Assembly (NCBI GenBank): GCA_973895155.1
Contig: OZ316894.1
Span: 21,576,001-21,640,000 of the forward strand
DNA: 64,000 bases
Direction: 5' to 3'
Source: Marsupella aquatica
Taxonomy: Eukaryota; Marchantiophyta
Shown: in pieces, positions 39,970 through 53,400 of the stretch
How the letters are laid out: every line of letters starts with the position of its first letter
Position numbering within the stretch: the stretch's first letter is position 1
Notes under the pieces: model-generated
Databases searched by the model: none
Told to the model about the DNA's origin: nothing
The model's input: only the letters and a program-made list of their open reading frames with translations
Program-made: the position numbers and the translations under genes

Positions 39970-41115
39970 TTAATTATATCCCCCACGGCCGTCTGGCTGA
40001 TTGTTATATCCCCCACGGCCGTTCGGCTGATTGTTATATCCCCCACGTCCGTTGGGCTGATCATTATATCCCCCACGGCCATTCGGTTGATTGTTATATC
40101 CCCCACGTCCCTCCGGGTGATTGTTATATCCACCACGGCCTTCTGGGTGATCATTATATCCCCCACGGCCGTCCAGGCCCGGCTGGGGTGATGGAGCAGG
40201 AGACGCTGGGGTTTGGAATGTCACAGTCAAGTGCATTCCAAACTGGCTGCAATGGCCGGCAAAGCTAGAAATGAATCCCACCGTGCCCGGAGTCGACGAG
40301 TATATGACAATTGGGCCGGTCGAACTTTTGAGTGCAGCGGAGGCATCGCAACTGGCAACGGCCTCTGGAAGGACCTCGATAACGTCTTGCTGGCCAACAG
40401 GGAAGTTAAAGCCTGCAAATCCAGATTTCGATAGTGTGAATGACTGAGAATCAATTATCAATAGTTCAACGGGATAAAGCTATTCAATCACCGCACGAAG
40501 ATCGCTCTTGAAATGATCTAGCGGAAGATGATGACGCGCATTCGGATCGAGATGAAGGGCCTCGGATATAGCTGAGTCTTCCATCGACCTGCAATTCTGT
40601 AATTCTCAGGAGCATAGGTAAAGATCCAACTTGTGTCGAAGTCGTTCATGCATGTAACCCAACCATGCTACGGCAGCCAGATCATGGATGTCAAACTCAA
40701 ATAAGCCGTCGGAAATCTATCAGTGAAGTCGCTTTGAATCGTTCGACGTATGTATATATATCAGGTGAGTAATTTCTTTGCAAAGCTTTCACAGGCGTTA
40801 CATTCTAAATAACCAAGCACAAGCACTTCGCCTAAAAATCAAGAACGTTGATTTAAGTGACCCATGATTCTCTTGAAGCATGACATCGAAAAAGAACAAC
40901 TATGGAGAGAAATCAATTGCTTCTAAGGAAGCTAGAGACAACTTACTCAGACCGTCGCCGACGTACAATGTAATGTTCTCGAACTGGTCATCATAGAATG
41001 TGGAGTTCGGGTGAAAGGTCCAGCCACCATCTCCACCGACATTGTAAACTGTCTGTGCAGCGCAAGTCACCAGCCCGAATGCTAACAACGAAGTGATTAT
41101 CGCTCGAACTGCCAT
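39970..41115 (-). CDS. Phytocyanin-like protein with lost copper ligands
   Basis: Exons 41115-40947 and 40412-39970 join through GTAAGT...TTTGCAG to 203 aa. Residues 1-20 form a signal peptide (MAVRAIITSLLAFGLVTCAA), followed by the cupredoxin fold: YNVGGDGGWTF, FENITLYVGDGLSFNF, VASCDAS, GFISSFAGHCSQFGM. Phytocyanins are extracellular, often membrane-anchored, blue copper or copper-free proteins. In the usual ligand positions this copy has Gln65 for the first His and Ser105 for Cys, keeping His110 and Met116 and the C78/C111 disulfide pair. It therefore probably does not bind type-1 copper, as in early-nodulin-like proteins. After a short Pro-rich linker, the frame runs through six 10-residue repeats of the type GGYNNQPNGR and stops. 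A hydrophobic GPI-type tail is present just downstream but in another frame. Confidence 0.85.
39975..40170 (-). repeat. 30-bp coding minisatellite at phytocyanin 3' end
   Basis: On the plus strand TATATCCCCCACGGCC or a variant recurs at 39975, 40005, 40035, 40065, 40095, 40125 and 40155, an exact 30-bp period. In the phytocyanin frame it encodes GGYNNQPNGR-type repeats. The duplicate gene has no expansion at the equivalent site, so the array arose after the duplication. Confidence 0.9.
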
Positions 41116-43469
41116 ACTGGCGGCACTTCCTCGATCGTTCCCCCAGCTGACGGTCGTTTCCCTGAGGCGATCGATTAATCTCTCTACCAAAAGTAACGCA
41201 CTGCGAAGCCTTTAAAGGATCTGGAGTACTAGCAATATGATTCTCAACAAACTCGTGAGTTTGTTTCGTGCCAAACAAGAACTTGGAGCAGAAGATTCGA
41301 TTCACCGCAAGAAATGGCGGGACAAAATAATACAAATTAAAGAAATAGACTTGGTCGATACAAACAACAATGTTTCCCTATGATCTGTCGACCTTAGCTA
41401 GTGGCCTCACGCCCTGGCACTGACTTCTGGACCTTGCCGCCCTTATTGCCACCTCTCCCTCTCCCAGCCCGGGTAAATCTTGCTGCAAATTGAAACCACA
41501 GCAGCCCGAGCAGCAGCCGGCCGGGAAACCGACAACCTGGACATGCAGGTGGTATGTGACCGGGGCTGGTCACACGGAAGAACTTGCATCCTATGCTCCT
41601 CAACAATAGTTTGCTTATCAAGAGATGGTGACCGTCTCAAATTTCTCAATAACTGAGTTTCTTTGTGCCAAAACAACAGGGAACATAACACTTTGGGTCT
41701 AGATCTCAATACCGGCCTGAGTAGAATGATGTAGCACTCCTTCACACATATTTCGTATTATTTCCATACATGAACTGAAAATGCGGAATTATAGTCTATT
41801 CATGCACGTCGACAAATCTGATTGACTGTTAATTTGGCGAGCACGATCATGCAACTGAGCAGGCACTCTGAGAGACCTATCCTAGAAATGTACGTCATAC
41901 GTACCTGATCGAGATCTATAGTCTGAACTCGCGCTGAGAGACCCGCCCCATCCTACAAATGTACGTCATACCTGAGAGATCTGGAGTCTGAACTCTTTGG
42001 AAGGTGTCACAGAACAAATGGCCCAGGGAAGGCCAAACACCGACCAAGATAGGATAAGGTTTAGGGAGGACAAACATCGAAGCAGATATGCATAACTGTG
42101 AGCTAGAACATACATGAATAGCAGTGGTCAAATAGATACGAATGATCATTATGTTGAAAGTATATTCGTCGAAGCCCTAAAGTTCTTTGAGACAACCCGG
42201 ATGACTTGTGTCGCCAGGACGTTTTTCGTTGTTTAATTTTGTAACGGAAATTAAAACTCCGAGTCATTAACAGCGTTTTCTCCGTTTAGGGACGAGTCAC
42301 CTTGACCTCGGACAGTGTGAAATTACCGACAAGTTGCGTTATAGTTTCATTCATTGTACACGGGATGACTCTCCAGGTGAAACTAAGATAAAAGCTCGCA
42401 TGAGGTGATATTCCTGGATATCACCTCCAGTTCGTTATCCATTCACTACAGACGATCCTGCCCTAGTCGAGACAATCGAGACCTGAAGTGCTGCCCCCCA
42501 AGGTAACTATGGACGCGACCCCATTTCACCCCCAATAATTTTTGCGTTTTCCCTGGTTGGGGCAGACAGTTGACAGTAACGTACTCCCTTTGGCCCTTTG
42601 GACCCAAATTCATGAAACGGCGAGCTGGTATCACGCATACAGTTTACGGAAACCTTTTCAATGACCATTAACTGCCCCGGTACGTAGTGTCACGTGGTAA
42701 AGGTGGAGGAATCACAAGTGGTTAAAGGAGATCAAGGAGTGGGACCTCAAAAAAGAAATATATTTGGAAGTGGCCTGGGGTAGGGTAGCCATGGTACGAT
42801 ATATATTCGGTTTTGGGCGGATCCGGGTAGTGACATATACGTTAACTCAGCAATGTACAAGTCCGGGTGTCTCAAAATTAAAAGTGATTCTCGCTCTTGG
42901 ACTATATATGATTGACATGACTACTGAGAATGTACATCGTAACGCTCTCTAATAATTAATCCATTAGCAATCTCATTTGACCCCATTTCACTGAAGTCCA
43001 TCCCAAACTTCTACGCTTATATATTCATCATTAATCATATAGTAGTCCGAAAAGTCACACGAACAGTACTTTATGTCATTCATTGTGTTTCAATTTATTG
43101 CACTTCTTTCAAATAGAACCAAACGAAGCTTTAAACCTGTTCATCGGTACAATATTATTGTCAAGCCTCTACATCGCCTTCCACACCACCTTAAGACAGT
43201 GCTGAAACAATGTGGCAAGAACGTACATGTCCTTGTGCCAGTAAGATGTCCAGATGGCTGGGTATATATTGTGACTCTATACAAGCATGATTTAAGGCTA
43301 CAATTACAGCAACGAAAACTACACAAATCCTCACAAATGCTGCCACTAGCATAACGGATGATCCAGATTGCACAACTCGAACAATTAATATTTTTGGCTA
43401 TGGTGTCGTAACCTGGTACCCCGGACCACGGCCATCCTCGTGATGATTAAGTATATCCGTCATGGCCAT

Positions 43470-44465
43470 TCAACCCTGCTCGGGTGACGGAGCAGGGGAG
43501 GGAGAAGGAGACCCTGGTGCTAAGAATGTGACGGTCAGGTGCATTCCATACTGGCTGCAATGGCCGGCAAAGCCACAAATATATCCAAATGTGCCCGGAG
43601 TCGAGGAGAATATAACGATTGGACCGGTAGAACTCGCGAGTGGAGCGGAGCCATCGCAATTGGCAACGGCCTCTGGAAGGACCTGGATAACGTCGTGCTG
43701 GCCAATGGGGAATTCAAAGCCTGCAAATCCACGTATACAGATTTCGATAGTGAATCACTAAAAATCAAATGTCAATAGTTCAACGTGATGTTCAAGTGAG
43801 CCCATAATCAGGAGAAGATTATCTCGAATCGATCGAGCGAAGATGATCACGCGCATTCGGATGAGCTGATATATATAGGTGAGTACGTCTCTGACCGACC
43901 AGTTTTATAGTACGTACTAAGAAGCACAGAGATCCAAACTGCGTTTCGAAGTCGTTTATATATCATGTAAACCCAGCCGGCGATGCCACGGCAGCCAGAT
44001 CATGGACGTAGTTCCAAATTAGCGGTTGGATATCGATTAGTGAAGTCGCTTTGAATCACTCGACATACTAGTTGAGGTATTTCCCTTGGCAAGCTTTCAC
44101 AGGCGTTACTATTCGATCCAACTTAATAACCAGAAATAATCACTTCTCCTACCTAGATAAAAATCAAGAACTTTGGTCCTAGCCACGGGAACAAGTGACC
44201 CATGATTCTCTTCAAGACATCTTTTGGAAAAACGAACAACTTTGGAGAGAAATTAATCAATTGGTTTTAAGGAAGAGCTAGACAACTTACTCAGACCGTC
44301 GCCGGCATACAAGGTAATGTTCTTGAACTGGTCATCATAGAATGTTGAGTTCGGGTGAAAGGTCCAGCCACCATCTCCACCTACGTTGTAGATCGTCTGT
44401 GCGGTGCAAGACACCACGGCGAATGCAAACAACAAAGAAATTATTGCTCTCGCTGGAGCTGCCAT
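43470..44465 (-). CDS. Phytocyanin-like blue copper protein, all ligands kept
   Basis: Exons 44465-44291 and 43720-43470 join to 141 aa. Residues 1-22 are a signal peptide (MAAPARAIISLLFAFAVVSC...). The cupredoxin domain includes YNVGGDGGWTF, LYAGDGLSFEFPIGQHDV, VANCDGS and YICGFAGHCSQYGM. All four type-1 copper positions are present (His67, Cys107, His112, Met118), plus the disulfide cysteines C80 and C113. The linker PGSPSPSPAPSPEQ is typical of arabinogalactan-like phytocyanins, but a TGA at 43472-43470 ends the frame there. A hydrophobic segment, SGSSVMLVAAFVRICVVFVAVIVAL, reads open further downstream and would make a GPI signal if spliced in. The protein may therefore be secreted, or an unrecognised last intron may restore the anchor. 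Confidence 0.85.
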
Positions 44466-46449
44466 ACTGGCGGGCACTACCTCTTTCCTAGCTGACGGTC
44501 GGTTCCTTGGAGGCGATCGATTGATCCCTACACCAAAAAGTACGCACTGCGCGCTAAGCTAGTCCTTAGGGAGATTTGGAGAACTAGCGATGATTCTCAA
44601 TAACCTCGTGAGTTTTTTTCATGCCAAAAAACAACTTGGAGCAGAAAACTTGATTGACAGCAAGAAACTGTGGCACAGAATGATACAACTTAAGAAGGTG
44701 GTCGATTTATATAAACAGCAATGTTTGCGTATGATCTGTTCTAGTGGTCTCACGCGCGTCCTGGCCCACTTCTGTACCTTGCCACCCATGACTCTTTCAG
44801 CCCCGGGTAAATTAGAACTTGCAAATTGAAACCACAGCAGCCCGAGCAGCAGCCTTGGAAACTGACAACCTGGGCAGGTAGTCTGTGACCGACCGGGGCT
44901 GGTCACGTGAAAGATCTTGTGATCCTAGGCTCCTCAATAGTGTTGCTTATCAAGAGATGGTGGCAGTCTCAATTCTCTCAATGAAGCGAGGTTCTTTGTG
45001 CCAATTCAAAACAACCGAAAAAGAAAAAAGTACTTTAGTTCTCAATGGCGGCCTTAGAAGTAGAATGATGTAACACGACTCTTTGATACATGTTTCCTAT
45101 TATTTCATTCATGAATTGATAGGCGAAATTATAGCACTTCAAGTCAAGTCGATTCAAGTCGACATGCACGTCGTCGAATCTGAATGACTGTTTCGCGACG
45201 ACCGATTCAAGTGAGCACGCTGAGAGACCCGTCCTACAAAATAATGTCATACCTGAGATCTACAGTCTGGACACTTTGCAAAGGCATGACCTCAACAAAC
45301 TGGCCATATAGAAAGGGTCCAGGGGAGGCCCACGGCGAAGCATAGTCATGAGCTTAAACATAAAATGATAGCTAGCAGTGATCAAATAGATACAAATGAT
45401 CATTTTATTAAACGTACGCATGCAGTCCTCAAAGTTCTCTCTATGGGATGCCTCAGTTGACGTGTGGCCCGCCGAGTATCTTCTTTGTTGTTTTGAAACG
45501 CATATCTGCGAGCCATTAAAGGTCTCTCCGTTTAGGGGCGAGTCCTCTTGACTTCCAGCGAAAAATTACCGGAAATTGCGTTGTACTGTCGTGCATTGTG
45601 CATGGGGTGACTCTCCGGGTGAAACTGAGAAGAGGCTCGCATGAAATGATTGCCTGGATGTCACCTTTCTTGTTGAGACGATCCTGCCCTAGTCGAGGCC
45701 ATCGAGACCTGAAGTGCTGCCACCCAAGGTATGGACGCGACCCTATTTCACCCCCACTTGTCGCGTTTTCTCTTGTTGGGACGTAGAGTTGGTACGTAGT
45801 AAGTCACTTGGGACGCAAATTCATGAAACGGCGAGTATCACGCGTAGAGTTTACGGAAAACTGAAATTCTTTGACCATTGTCCCTGTACGTAGTATCACG
45901 TGGGAAATAGTTATGGAGGAATCACAATTCGTTGAGCTAAAATGAGATCAAAGAGTGGGACCTCAGAATCTGAAATTTGTTTGTCGCGCTGGGCTAAGAG
46001 AATTATTTGGGTGACATCTGAACTTGTACAAAAAGCGAGAAAAGGGCGAAGATTATTCGTTTGAGACCAGGTTGACCAAACACTAAACCCTCTTTGTCGA
46101 CTCGTCAGACCTGATTATATACCCTGGAGACTCGCAACCTGGGCGAGCTAGACTAGTGGGTACCCAACTACGTACCTATAGGCACGTGAACCTCGGTCCT
46201 CAATGCTTCCTGATCATCTATGAATCATAGTGGGGACGAGTACACGACTTCCAGGCACGTCAACAGCTAGATCTGGAATCCAGGACTTTGACTCCATCTG
46301 AGTCAGCCAATAAAATACCATATAAGATACTCACAGTCAGAATGATGTACTGGGAGACAAGTAGGTATTTACATCGATCTAGGAAGATCCGATTCAACAG
46401 GAGAAGACTATTGCAAACGACGAGCTCGATCCAATGATTGAGCTGCTTA

Positions 46450-47910
46450 ATTGCTTGAAGAGACTACAGTCTTCCCCCTAACACAGCGTCCGTGTTTGAA
46501 AATGTATTTTTTTAGGTTTCCATAAGAAAAAATAATACCTACAAAAATTGAAAACACACAATGAACTCAAATACAACACCCTGGGGGCACTATTCAAACA
46601 GTGCTCCCCATGGCCCAGTATTTCAATACAATGCCATGGCATTGTGTTCGAGGGTAGAGAATAGTGTACTGGTTTGAGAAAATCTGACTCCTGGCCTGCT
46701 TGCAATCCCTTCTTATTAATTAATTTGTGGACTCCCATGTTATTTTAGAGGCAATTATCTAGAAACTGAAGCCTAGATGGACCTCCAATTCTAAAGAAAA
46801 TAAATTTCAAAAATATACATGTCAATGTCTGATTGACACTTGAAAGAGTTGCCAAACTTACCAAGGCAACCATAATTAGCATCAATCACAAAACTAATGG
46901 CACTATGAATTACTGTCACACTCATTGGAAAGAAAGCTATAGAACATTGGAAACTTATAATCTACTCAAAACTCAACTAAATCTATCAATGTTAAGTTCA
47001 TTAAAAAGCTAAAGAAATTCTAAAATTCATAATCTCCTTAGTACTCGATAAAATCTGTCAATTTTAGGTTCATTCTCATGGAAAGGGTAAACATTTCAGG
47101 GGTTGTACAACAAAGATTTCTATTCACGTTAGAGATTATGAAATCACGGGTAAAATTTATTTTTCAAATTACTTACTCAATTCTTATTGAATGGTGACAA
47201 TACTGAGCTCGATCATTAGGACCATCTCTTCAAGATCTTTCCAACACCATATTATACATGAGTTTTCATTATGATTTGACTCAACAATGTCAAATCAAAA
47301 ATTGATGCTGGGAAAATTTTATGTTTTGAATAAAATCAAAATGTAAATAAACCGTTAGTGTGAGCAGTTTTACCTCAATCTTTTGTCTTTTGATTTGCAT
47401 GTCAGTTTTTTTATATTCTTTTTTACGGCATGGCATCCCAATTTTTACAGCAAAGTTGCCACAAACACGAATGCAGAAGTTAATTATATCCAAAAACAAG
47501 TCTTGTCCTATTTGCAATGTGCCATGATGATGTGGTGTGCTATGGAGCCAGGAATTTTGGAAAGGACTTCTAATGAGGGTCCGTAATTAGAACTCGCTTT
47601 TTCTCTTGGAGATGAATTTGGAGTGGTGCACACCACTGTGAAGATGAGGTTGTGTGAATTCAAAGCTAACAGTAGACACATGTTCAGTCGGTAGCTAGAC
47701 CTTGCATGAGCAACGGTAAATAAACATGAAAATTTTGTGACCACAAAAAAAGGATACCAGGTAGTTAGACACGTACCTTGAGCAAGGGTAAATGAAAATG
47801 GAATCCATGGCCACACGGGTGGCCACAACAGAATGACACCTAAATGTAATATGGCTTGTCAAGGTATCATGGTTGTGATTATTGGAGGTCTGTCCTTAAA
47901 CAGCCGCTAG
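46450..47910. other. AT-rich spacer, nothing recognised
   Basis: No frame has a recognisable motif and no strong repeat is evident. A short GC-richer insert at about 46570-46660 is unexplained. Confidence 0.4.
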
Positions 47911-48070
47911 GGATATAAAAGGGGGAAGTGTCCAAAATTTCTCCCTTATAGTTTTCACTTTACTCATTTCTTATGCTCTCCCCACTCCACATTGCTCCAC
48001 AAATTTAGGAAACGATACTATTTATGGTGAAACTTGGTAGATTTTTGTCATGGCTGGTGGTGGTTTAAGG
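47911..48070 (+). repeat. Dispersed TATAAAAGG/AAGTGTCC repeat family, copy
   Basis: The cleanest plus-strand copy: GATATAAAAGGGGGAAGTG TCC, then GCTCCACAAATTTAGGAAACG, ATACTATTTATGGTGAAACTTGG and TTTTGTCATGGCTGGTGGTGG. It leads directly into the large array that follows. Confidence 0.7.
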
Positions 48071-50480
48071 GGCACTTTTATAAGTAGCCATTAAGGTTTT
48101 TATCCGGGTCATAAAACCATTTTAGGTCTTATCAATCTCACTTACAGTCCTTTTTTTGTCCTGGTCATTAAACCACTTTATGTCCTTACCTCACTTTCTG
48201 CCCTCATAAGGGCACCTTTATAAGTAGCCATTAAGGTTTTCATCCTGGTCATAAAACCATTTTATGTCATTGGCCTTATCTCACCTATGGCCCTGATTTT
48301 GTAGTGGCCACGTACAGAACCAATAAACCATTTTATGTCATTGGCTTTATCTCCCCTATGGCCCTGCTTTTGTAGTGGCCACAGAACCATTGTATGTCCT
48401 TACCTCACTTATATATGGCCTTCTTAGAGATACCTTTATAAGTAGCCAATAGGGCGTGTCAAAGTAGTGCCACAAGCAAAGTCGATCTTATGGCTGTGAC
48501 GTTTTGGACAATGTCATATCCTTTGGGGCATGTATTCCAGATTAATTAAACGTCCCCCATAATTAAAACCAGTTTATGTACTTGCCTAGTGCCCTGTTTT
48601 GATACGCCCAAGTAAAGGTTTTGTCCTGGTCCTTGAACCCCGCCTTGAACTCTGGGCGCATCTCATTTATTAGCCATGGCTAAGACTACCCAGGAGTTTG
48701 CGTCACTGCTATTGGAAAGATCTATTTTTCTTTATCTTGTGTCTTGTGTGTGTTAGTTTATGCCGCTAGTATAACCTATTTACTTCCCTACTTAGGTTTT
48801 AGCAAACTAGGATAGCACTCAATCATATGAGTTCCAGGCTCCGATCCCATAGACCATAAGATGATGTATACCCAAGGGGAACCCAAAATAATGTGTGCTC
48901 ATATTTGAGATTTCACCCACTATAAGTAAGAGAGACCAGGTTATAGTGGAGCTTGTGGCCTGGCTTGTGGATCTAGGCTATGGTGAATGTACACATTATG
49001 ACTGTTCATAGTAATTTTTCTCTCACGGCCATGGATGTACTCTCTTTGTAGGTGTTTATTCGTGGTTGTATATATGCTGGTTCCTTGGCTGTCATGTTGT
49101 CCGATTACATCCCCAATAGTGTCTTCCATTGGCCCACCACTTTTTTTTCTGACCACACACTTATGGTAGCAAATTTTTGTGATGCTACAAAGTGCTCAAA
49201 CTCAAGCAATCCATCCTCTATCTCTGGCCATGGCTACAAGTGTGCCTTGGCAGCTGCTTGCCCCCTTAGAGGACCTTTAGGCCCCCCTTGCAGATTTAAT
49301 TACAACCCTCGATGTAAATCATTAATTAGTTCATCCCACTATGGCTTACATGTGGACTGAGCACTCACATTGACACCTATAGTTCTTTTCCTTCTTGTTG
49401 TTTCCTCTTTTTAGGTTTTTGGGGTTTCCCTCTGCTCCCTTCTTTTCACTTGGATGTTTGTCCACTTTGGAATTCTTTTGTTTGTTCTTCATTGTTTGAT
49501 CCCTTCTCATAAAAAAATATCTTTTGTTTTCTAGTTTTTGTCCGTGGTGTTATCTCATTTATCCCCTGTTGTTCTCCTTATACAACCTTTTTATGTGCTC
49601 GGTTTATCTCACTTATCATAAATTGCGCTTTTGTCCTGGCCATGAAAGTATTTTATGTCGTTACCCCTCTTACGGCGCGCTTTTACAAGGGGATACTGTT
49701 GTGCTGACTAGGACGCCCTTTGACAAGAGGACCCCTTTTGTAAATATTTTTGTTTTTTATTTTATGTCCTTGGTCATCTCAACTCTCCCCTGCTTTTGCT
49801 GTATTAGTTAGTCATAAAACCATTCTATGTCCTTGGTCTTATTTCACTTATCTTTGCACTTTTTCCTGATAGTAAATCCATTTTATGTTCTTGGTTTTAT
49901 GTTCTTGGCCATAAAACCTTTTTGTGGGCATTAATATTTGTACTGGCCAAATAGGGGTTCTTGGCATAAAACCAGTTTATGTCTTTAACTCACTTAGGGG
50001 GGTTATGTCTCTAACCCAGTTTTATGTCTTTATCTCACCCAGTGGGGTTTGTGTCTCTAACTCACTATGGCTGCGCTTTTGTCCTGGACATAAAACCATT
50101 TTTAATGTCGTTACCTTACTGAGTGGGGTTTCCGGGTCTTTATGTCTCAGTTCACTAAGGGGTTCAATCGGTTTTAAAACCATTTTATGACCTGGCTTGG
50201 TCTTCACGTATGGCTGCGCTCTTGTCATGGCTGTAAAACCATTTTAAAACCCTTTTATGTCATTACCTCACTAACGGCGCTTTGACAAGAGTATCCTGTT
50301 GTGCAGGACGGCATTCCTAACGTCAATTAGCATCTAACGCCATTCCTAGCGTCAGTTAGCCTAAACCTCCCTAAGTGAGGTAAAGACATAAAATGGAGGT
50401 AACTTCAGTTAGCATCTAACGCCATTCCTAACGTCAGCTAGCATAAACCCCCCTGAGTAAGTTAAAGACATAAAATGGAG
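48070..50480. repeat. Long degenerate array with ATAAAACCATTTTATGTC motif
   Basis: The motif ATAAAACCATTTTATGTC or variants recurs many times, alternating with CTCACTTATGGCC-like blocks and TTTTGTCCTGG. The period is irregular. At 50455-50505 the GTAAAGACATAAAA motif occurs in inverted orientation, forming a hairpin-capable segment just where the LINE's 3' flank begins. Confidence 0.7.
50170..50390. repeat. Left direct repeat flanking the LINE
   Basis: It starts GGTTTTAAAACCATTTTATG, contains GTCTTCACGTATGGCTGCGC and ends GTGAGGTAAAGACATA. It matches 53491-53736 in the same orientation. Confidence 0.85.
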
Positions 50481-53400
50481 GTTTTTATGTCTTTACCTCA
50501 CTTAGGCAAAAGAAACTAGAAGTGAATATACAGAAAAAGGCCAAATAGAGTACAAAAGAATAAACAAGAGAGGTCCCAAGTGGACAAAACCAAACGCAAA
50601 AGAAGTGAGCAAAAGGAAACCCTAAAGACCAAGAAAGAGGAACTAAAAGAAGTGAGCAAAAGGAAACCCCTAAAAACCAAGAAAGAGTAACTAAAACTAC
50701 CGCAAATGGACCGAGGTCCTCATCATACCTAGCAAATGTGGCTACAAGCTAGTGGTCTACATCAAGTGTCGAAACTAGATCGGCAAGTGGGACAGGAATG
50801 TCCTCTAGGGGGGCTAGCCGCTGCGGAGTCACACTAGCACCCACTGTCAGAGATCGACGATAGACGGCCCGAGCTTGAGCACGCTGTAAGGTGACTGAAA
50901 TGCGTTGGCGAAAGTGCGTGGTCAAAACAGATAGCGGGGGCCCGGTGGGACCCATCCGGCCGTGAACATCCCGAGCAGCTTGGCGAAGAAGCCCGTCGAA
51001 CTGATGATGAAGACGCCCAAATATCTCAAGAGCAAGGGGCAGGAAGCTATCAGATGAAGCTCGTGCAGCATATTTGGCCTCCTTCGTTTGTGCTGCTCGT
51101 GATGCTGCTGCCCCTGCCGTTGTTGCCGCTGTCCCAATGATGTCTTGGCGCAATGGGTTTGCCACCACTACATCTGCCAAAGTACGGTGACCGTCACGGA
51201 CCATGGTAAGATCCACCCGTAACCGCTGTGATGGAGGACCAGGTAACTCGAGCACCACCTCCCGCCGCGCGCAGACCAAAGAGCCAGAGAGAACCTGAGC
51301 AGTCGCATCTCTCACAGCGTCGTGAACAAAAATGGTTTCGCCGCCCAAACTGCATCGAAGAAGATGGACACCTGTGGCATCACAAGGCTTCCCACAAGTG
51401 CAAGTAGGAGGTAAACCAGCAAGAAGTGGGTGGGGCAAGCCCATACGAAGACGCATGGCTGTCGCAAACTCCGCTGAAGACATCCGCAGGTGAGGAATGA
51501 CTGGATTGGCCTGAAGCCAGCCTCCTGCGCCCTTCCCTCCGGAAGAAAGAATCCGAGCTCGGTCCGTGTCAGGTGCCTCGGTGAGGATGCTGGAGAGGGT
51601 GAAAGCGTGCATACGCCCAGCAAGGTCTGCCTGAAGACGGACGGGGTCCAAGGATAAAAACTCCTGGAATGAAGGTAACGCAGCTCGAACAGGATCGGGT
51701 AATGATGACCGAGCCGTGCGCAAATGAACCTGAAATGGGAGGGAACCCTCCTCGACCTCCATGAGAGATGAAAGTAAAAAAGGTCGATCCTCAGTAAGGA
51801 AACGATCTGCCAACAATGAGAAGGCGGCCGCCCACGCGCCCAAGAAGGCCAAAGGTGCAAGGCGCTCAGTGGAAGTAAGCCCAAAACCACCATGAGAAAT
51901 AGGAAGACTGAGCTGTCGATGAAGCCACGGAGATGAGAGTAAAGTACCTGGCCCTAAAAGAGAGGCCAAAGTCTCACGAATGGAGACATCAAACGCTCGG
52001 AGGTGTAGAGAAAGATCCTCGGTAGGGGGATGTGTCCGAGCCAAATAGGACGCACGAGGGTGGATGCATCTCAATAACAACCCAAATGCTGCCTGAGAGT
52101 CTGCTAACTTAGGGAGCATAGGAGTAGGGGCTAAGGCAGCCTGGAGAGCGTCAGCAATGAAAGATGAGCAAAAGGAGGCGGTACCGACTGGGGAGCCAAG
52201 GACCCGAAGACCGTCGGCAGGACGTAAGAACCCAGGGGGAAGCGCAAGATCAGAGGGTAACCCAGCTGGACTCCATGCACGACTCTTCACCGGCTGTACT
52301 CGTAAACCGAGGCCCAACAAATGGGTGGAAAGGGTGGCGAGGGCAGAAGTAACAGCAAAAGGTGGACCAATGATGTGGGTGTCATCTGAAAGGGAGGGGA
52401 AGATACACTGGGGGTGGGCCGCGGAGGCTTCTCGTAAAGCAGTAAAATGGGCAATGGCAAAAAGAGGCCCACCCAAAGGGTCACCCTGACGTGTACCTTC
52501 TGCAGAAGAAAGAGTGGTATACACTCCTGTAGAGGTGTGATGACTATAGAAGAGGGGGGCCTCACACCCAAAAAAACAACGGACAAAGGGGATAAGGGAC
52601 TGGATGTCTGGATCCGCTGCCCTCAAAGCACGAAAAATTGCTGCCCGAGAAACCGTATTGAAAGCATTGGAGACATCAACCTGGAGGACAACCCAATCAG
52701 GGTGGAGGTCCAAGGTAGTACGAATACCCGCAATAACTGTCTCACAACCGCCAGGAACGCCCACTGCAAACTGATGTGGAGAGAGATGATCCGATAGTGC
52801 AGAGCGATACTGCGATGAAAGTGCGCGAGACACCAGACGAAGAAAGACCTCTCCAATAGCTATGGGCCGAACACCCGGTGAAGACTTAGCCATGGCCAAT
52901 AAACGAGAAGCACTCAAAAGCCGAGAGACGGGAGGAGGCAAACGGCCGGCAGCAATACACTGGCAAAAGGAGAAGAAAACTGGAAAACCAGACTGAGGAT
53001 CCTCAGGGGGGAATAAATCACGAAAATGCTCAAAGACATAGCCAGAGGGGCCACCAGCCGCGCAACGCGGAGCATGGAGGAAAGCATAGGTGAAGTGGTC
53101 CCTACTAAACTGAAGATCCTCCTCAGGCTCAAAATCCTCCACGAACAAAGGGAGCTGATCATAGGGCTGCGGATGGAGATCCTGAAGGGCCGTCAAGGTG
53201 ACCTCGCCAGGGGGGGCTGGTGTGGTGGGAGAAAGGGCCTGGACCGCACGACGATATTCACCAGCCTGGGCCAAACGACAAGAGCGACGAAGGCGTCTGT
53301 GCTCTGGAGGATGAGAGTGGCGAGCTGGGTCAGACAAAGCACGGGTAGTAAAGGAACGGGCTCGAAGAAAGTACTCTTCCTGAAGCTGTTCCCAATCTCC

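Larger units (their letters stand above)
39360..46230. repeat. Tandem segmental duplication of about 3.4 kb with phytocyanin genes
   Basis: The block from about 39.36 to 42.84 kb is repeated at about 42.84-46.2 kb. Matching landmarks include GTTAACTCAGCAAT, the phytocyanin exons (start codons 3,350 bp apart), the downstream CAGCCCGAGCAGCAGCC stretch and the GTGAAACT...TGCCACCCAAGG segment (3,240 bp apart). Partial matches at 38.6-38.9 and 46.3-46.45 kb suggest the original unit was larger. Confidence 0.75.
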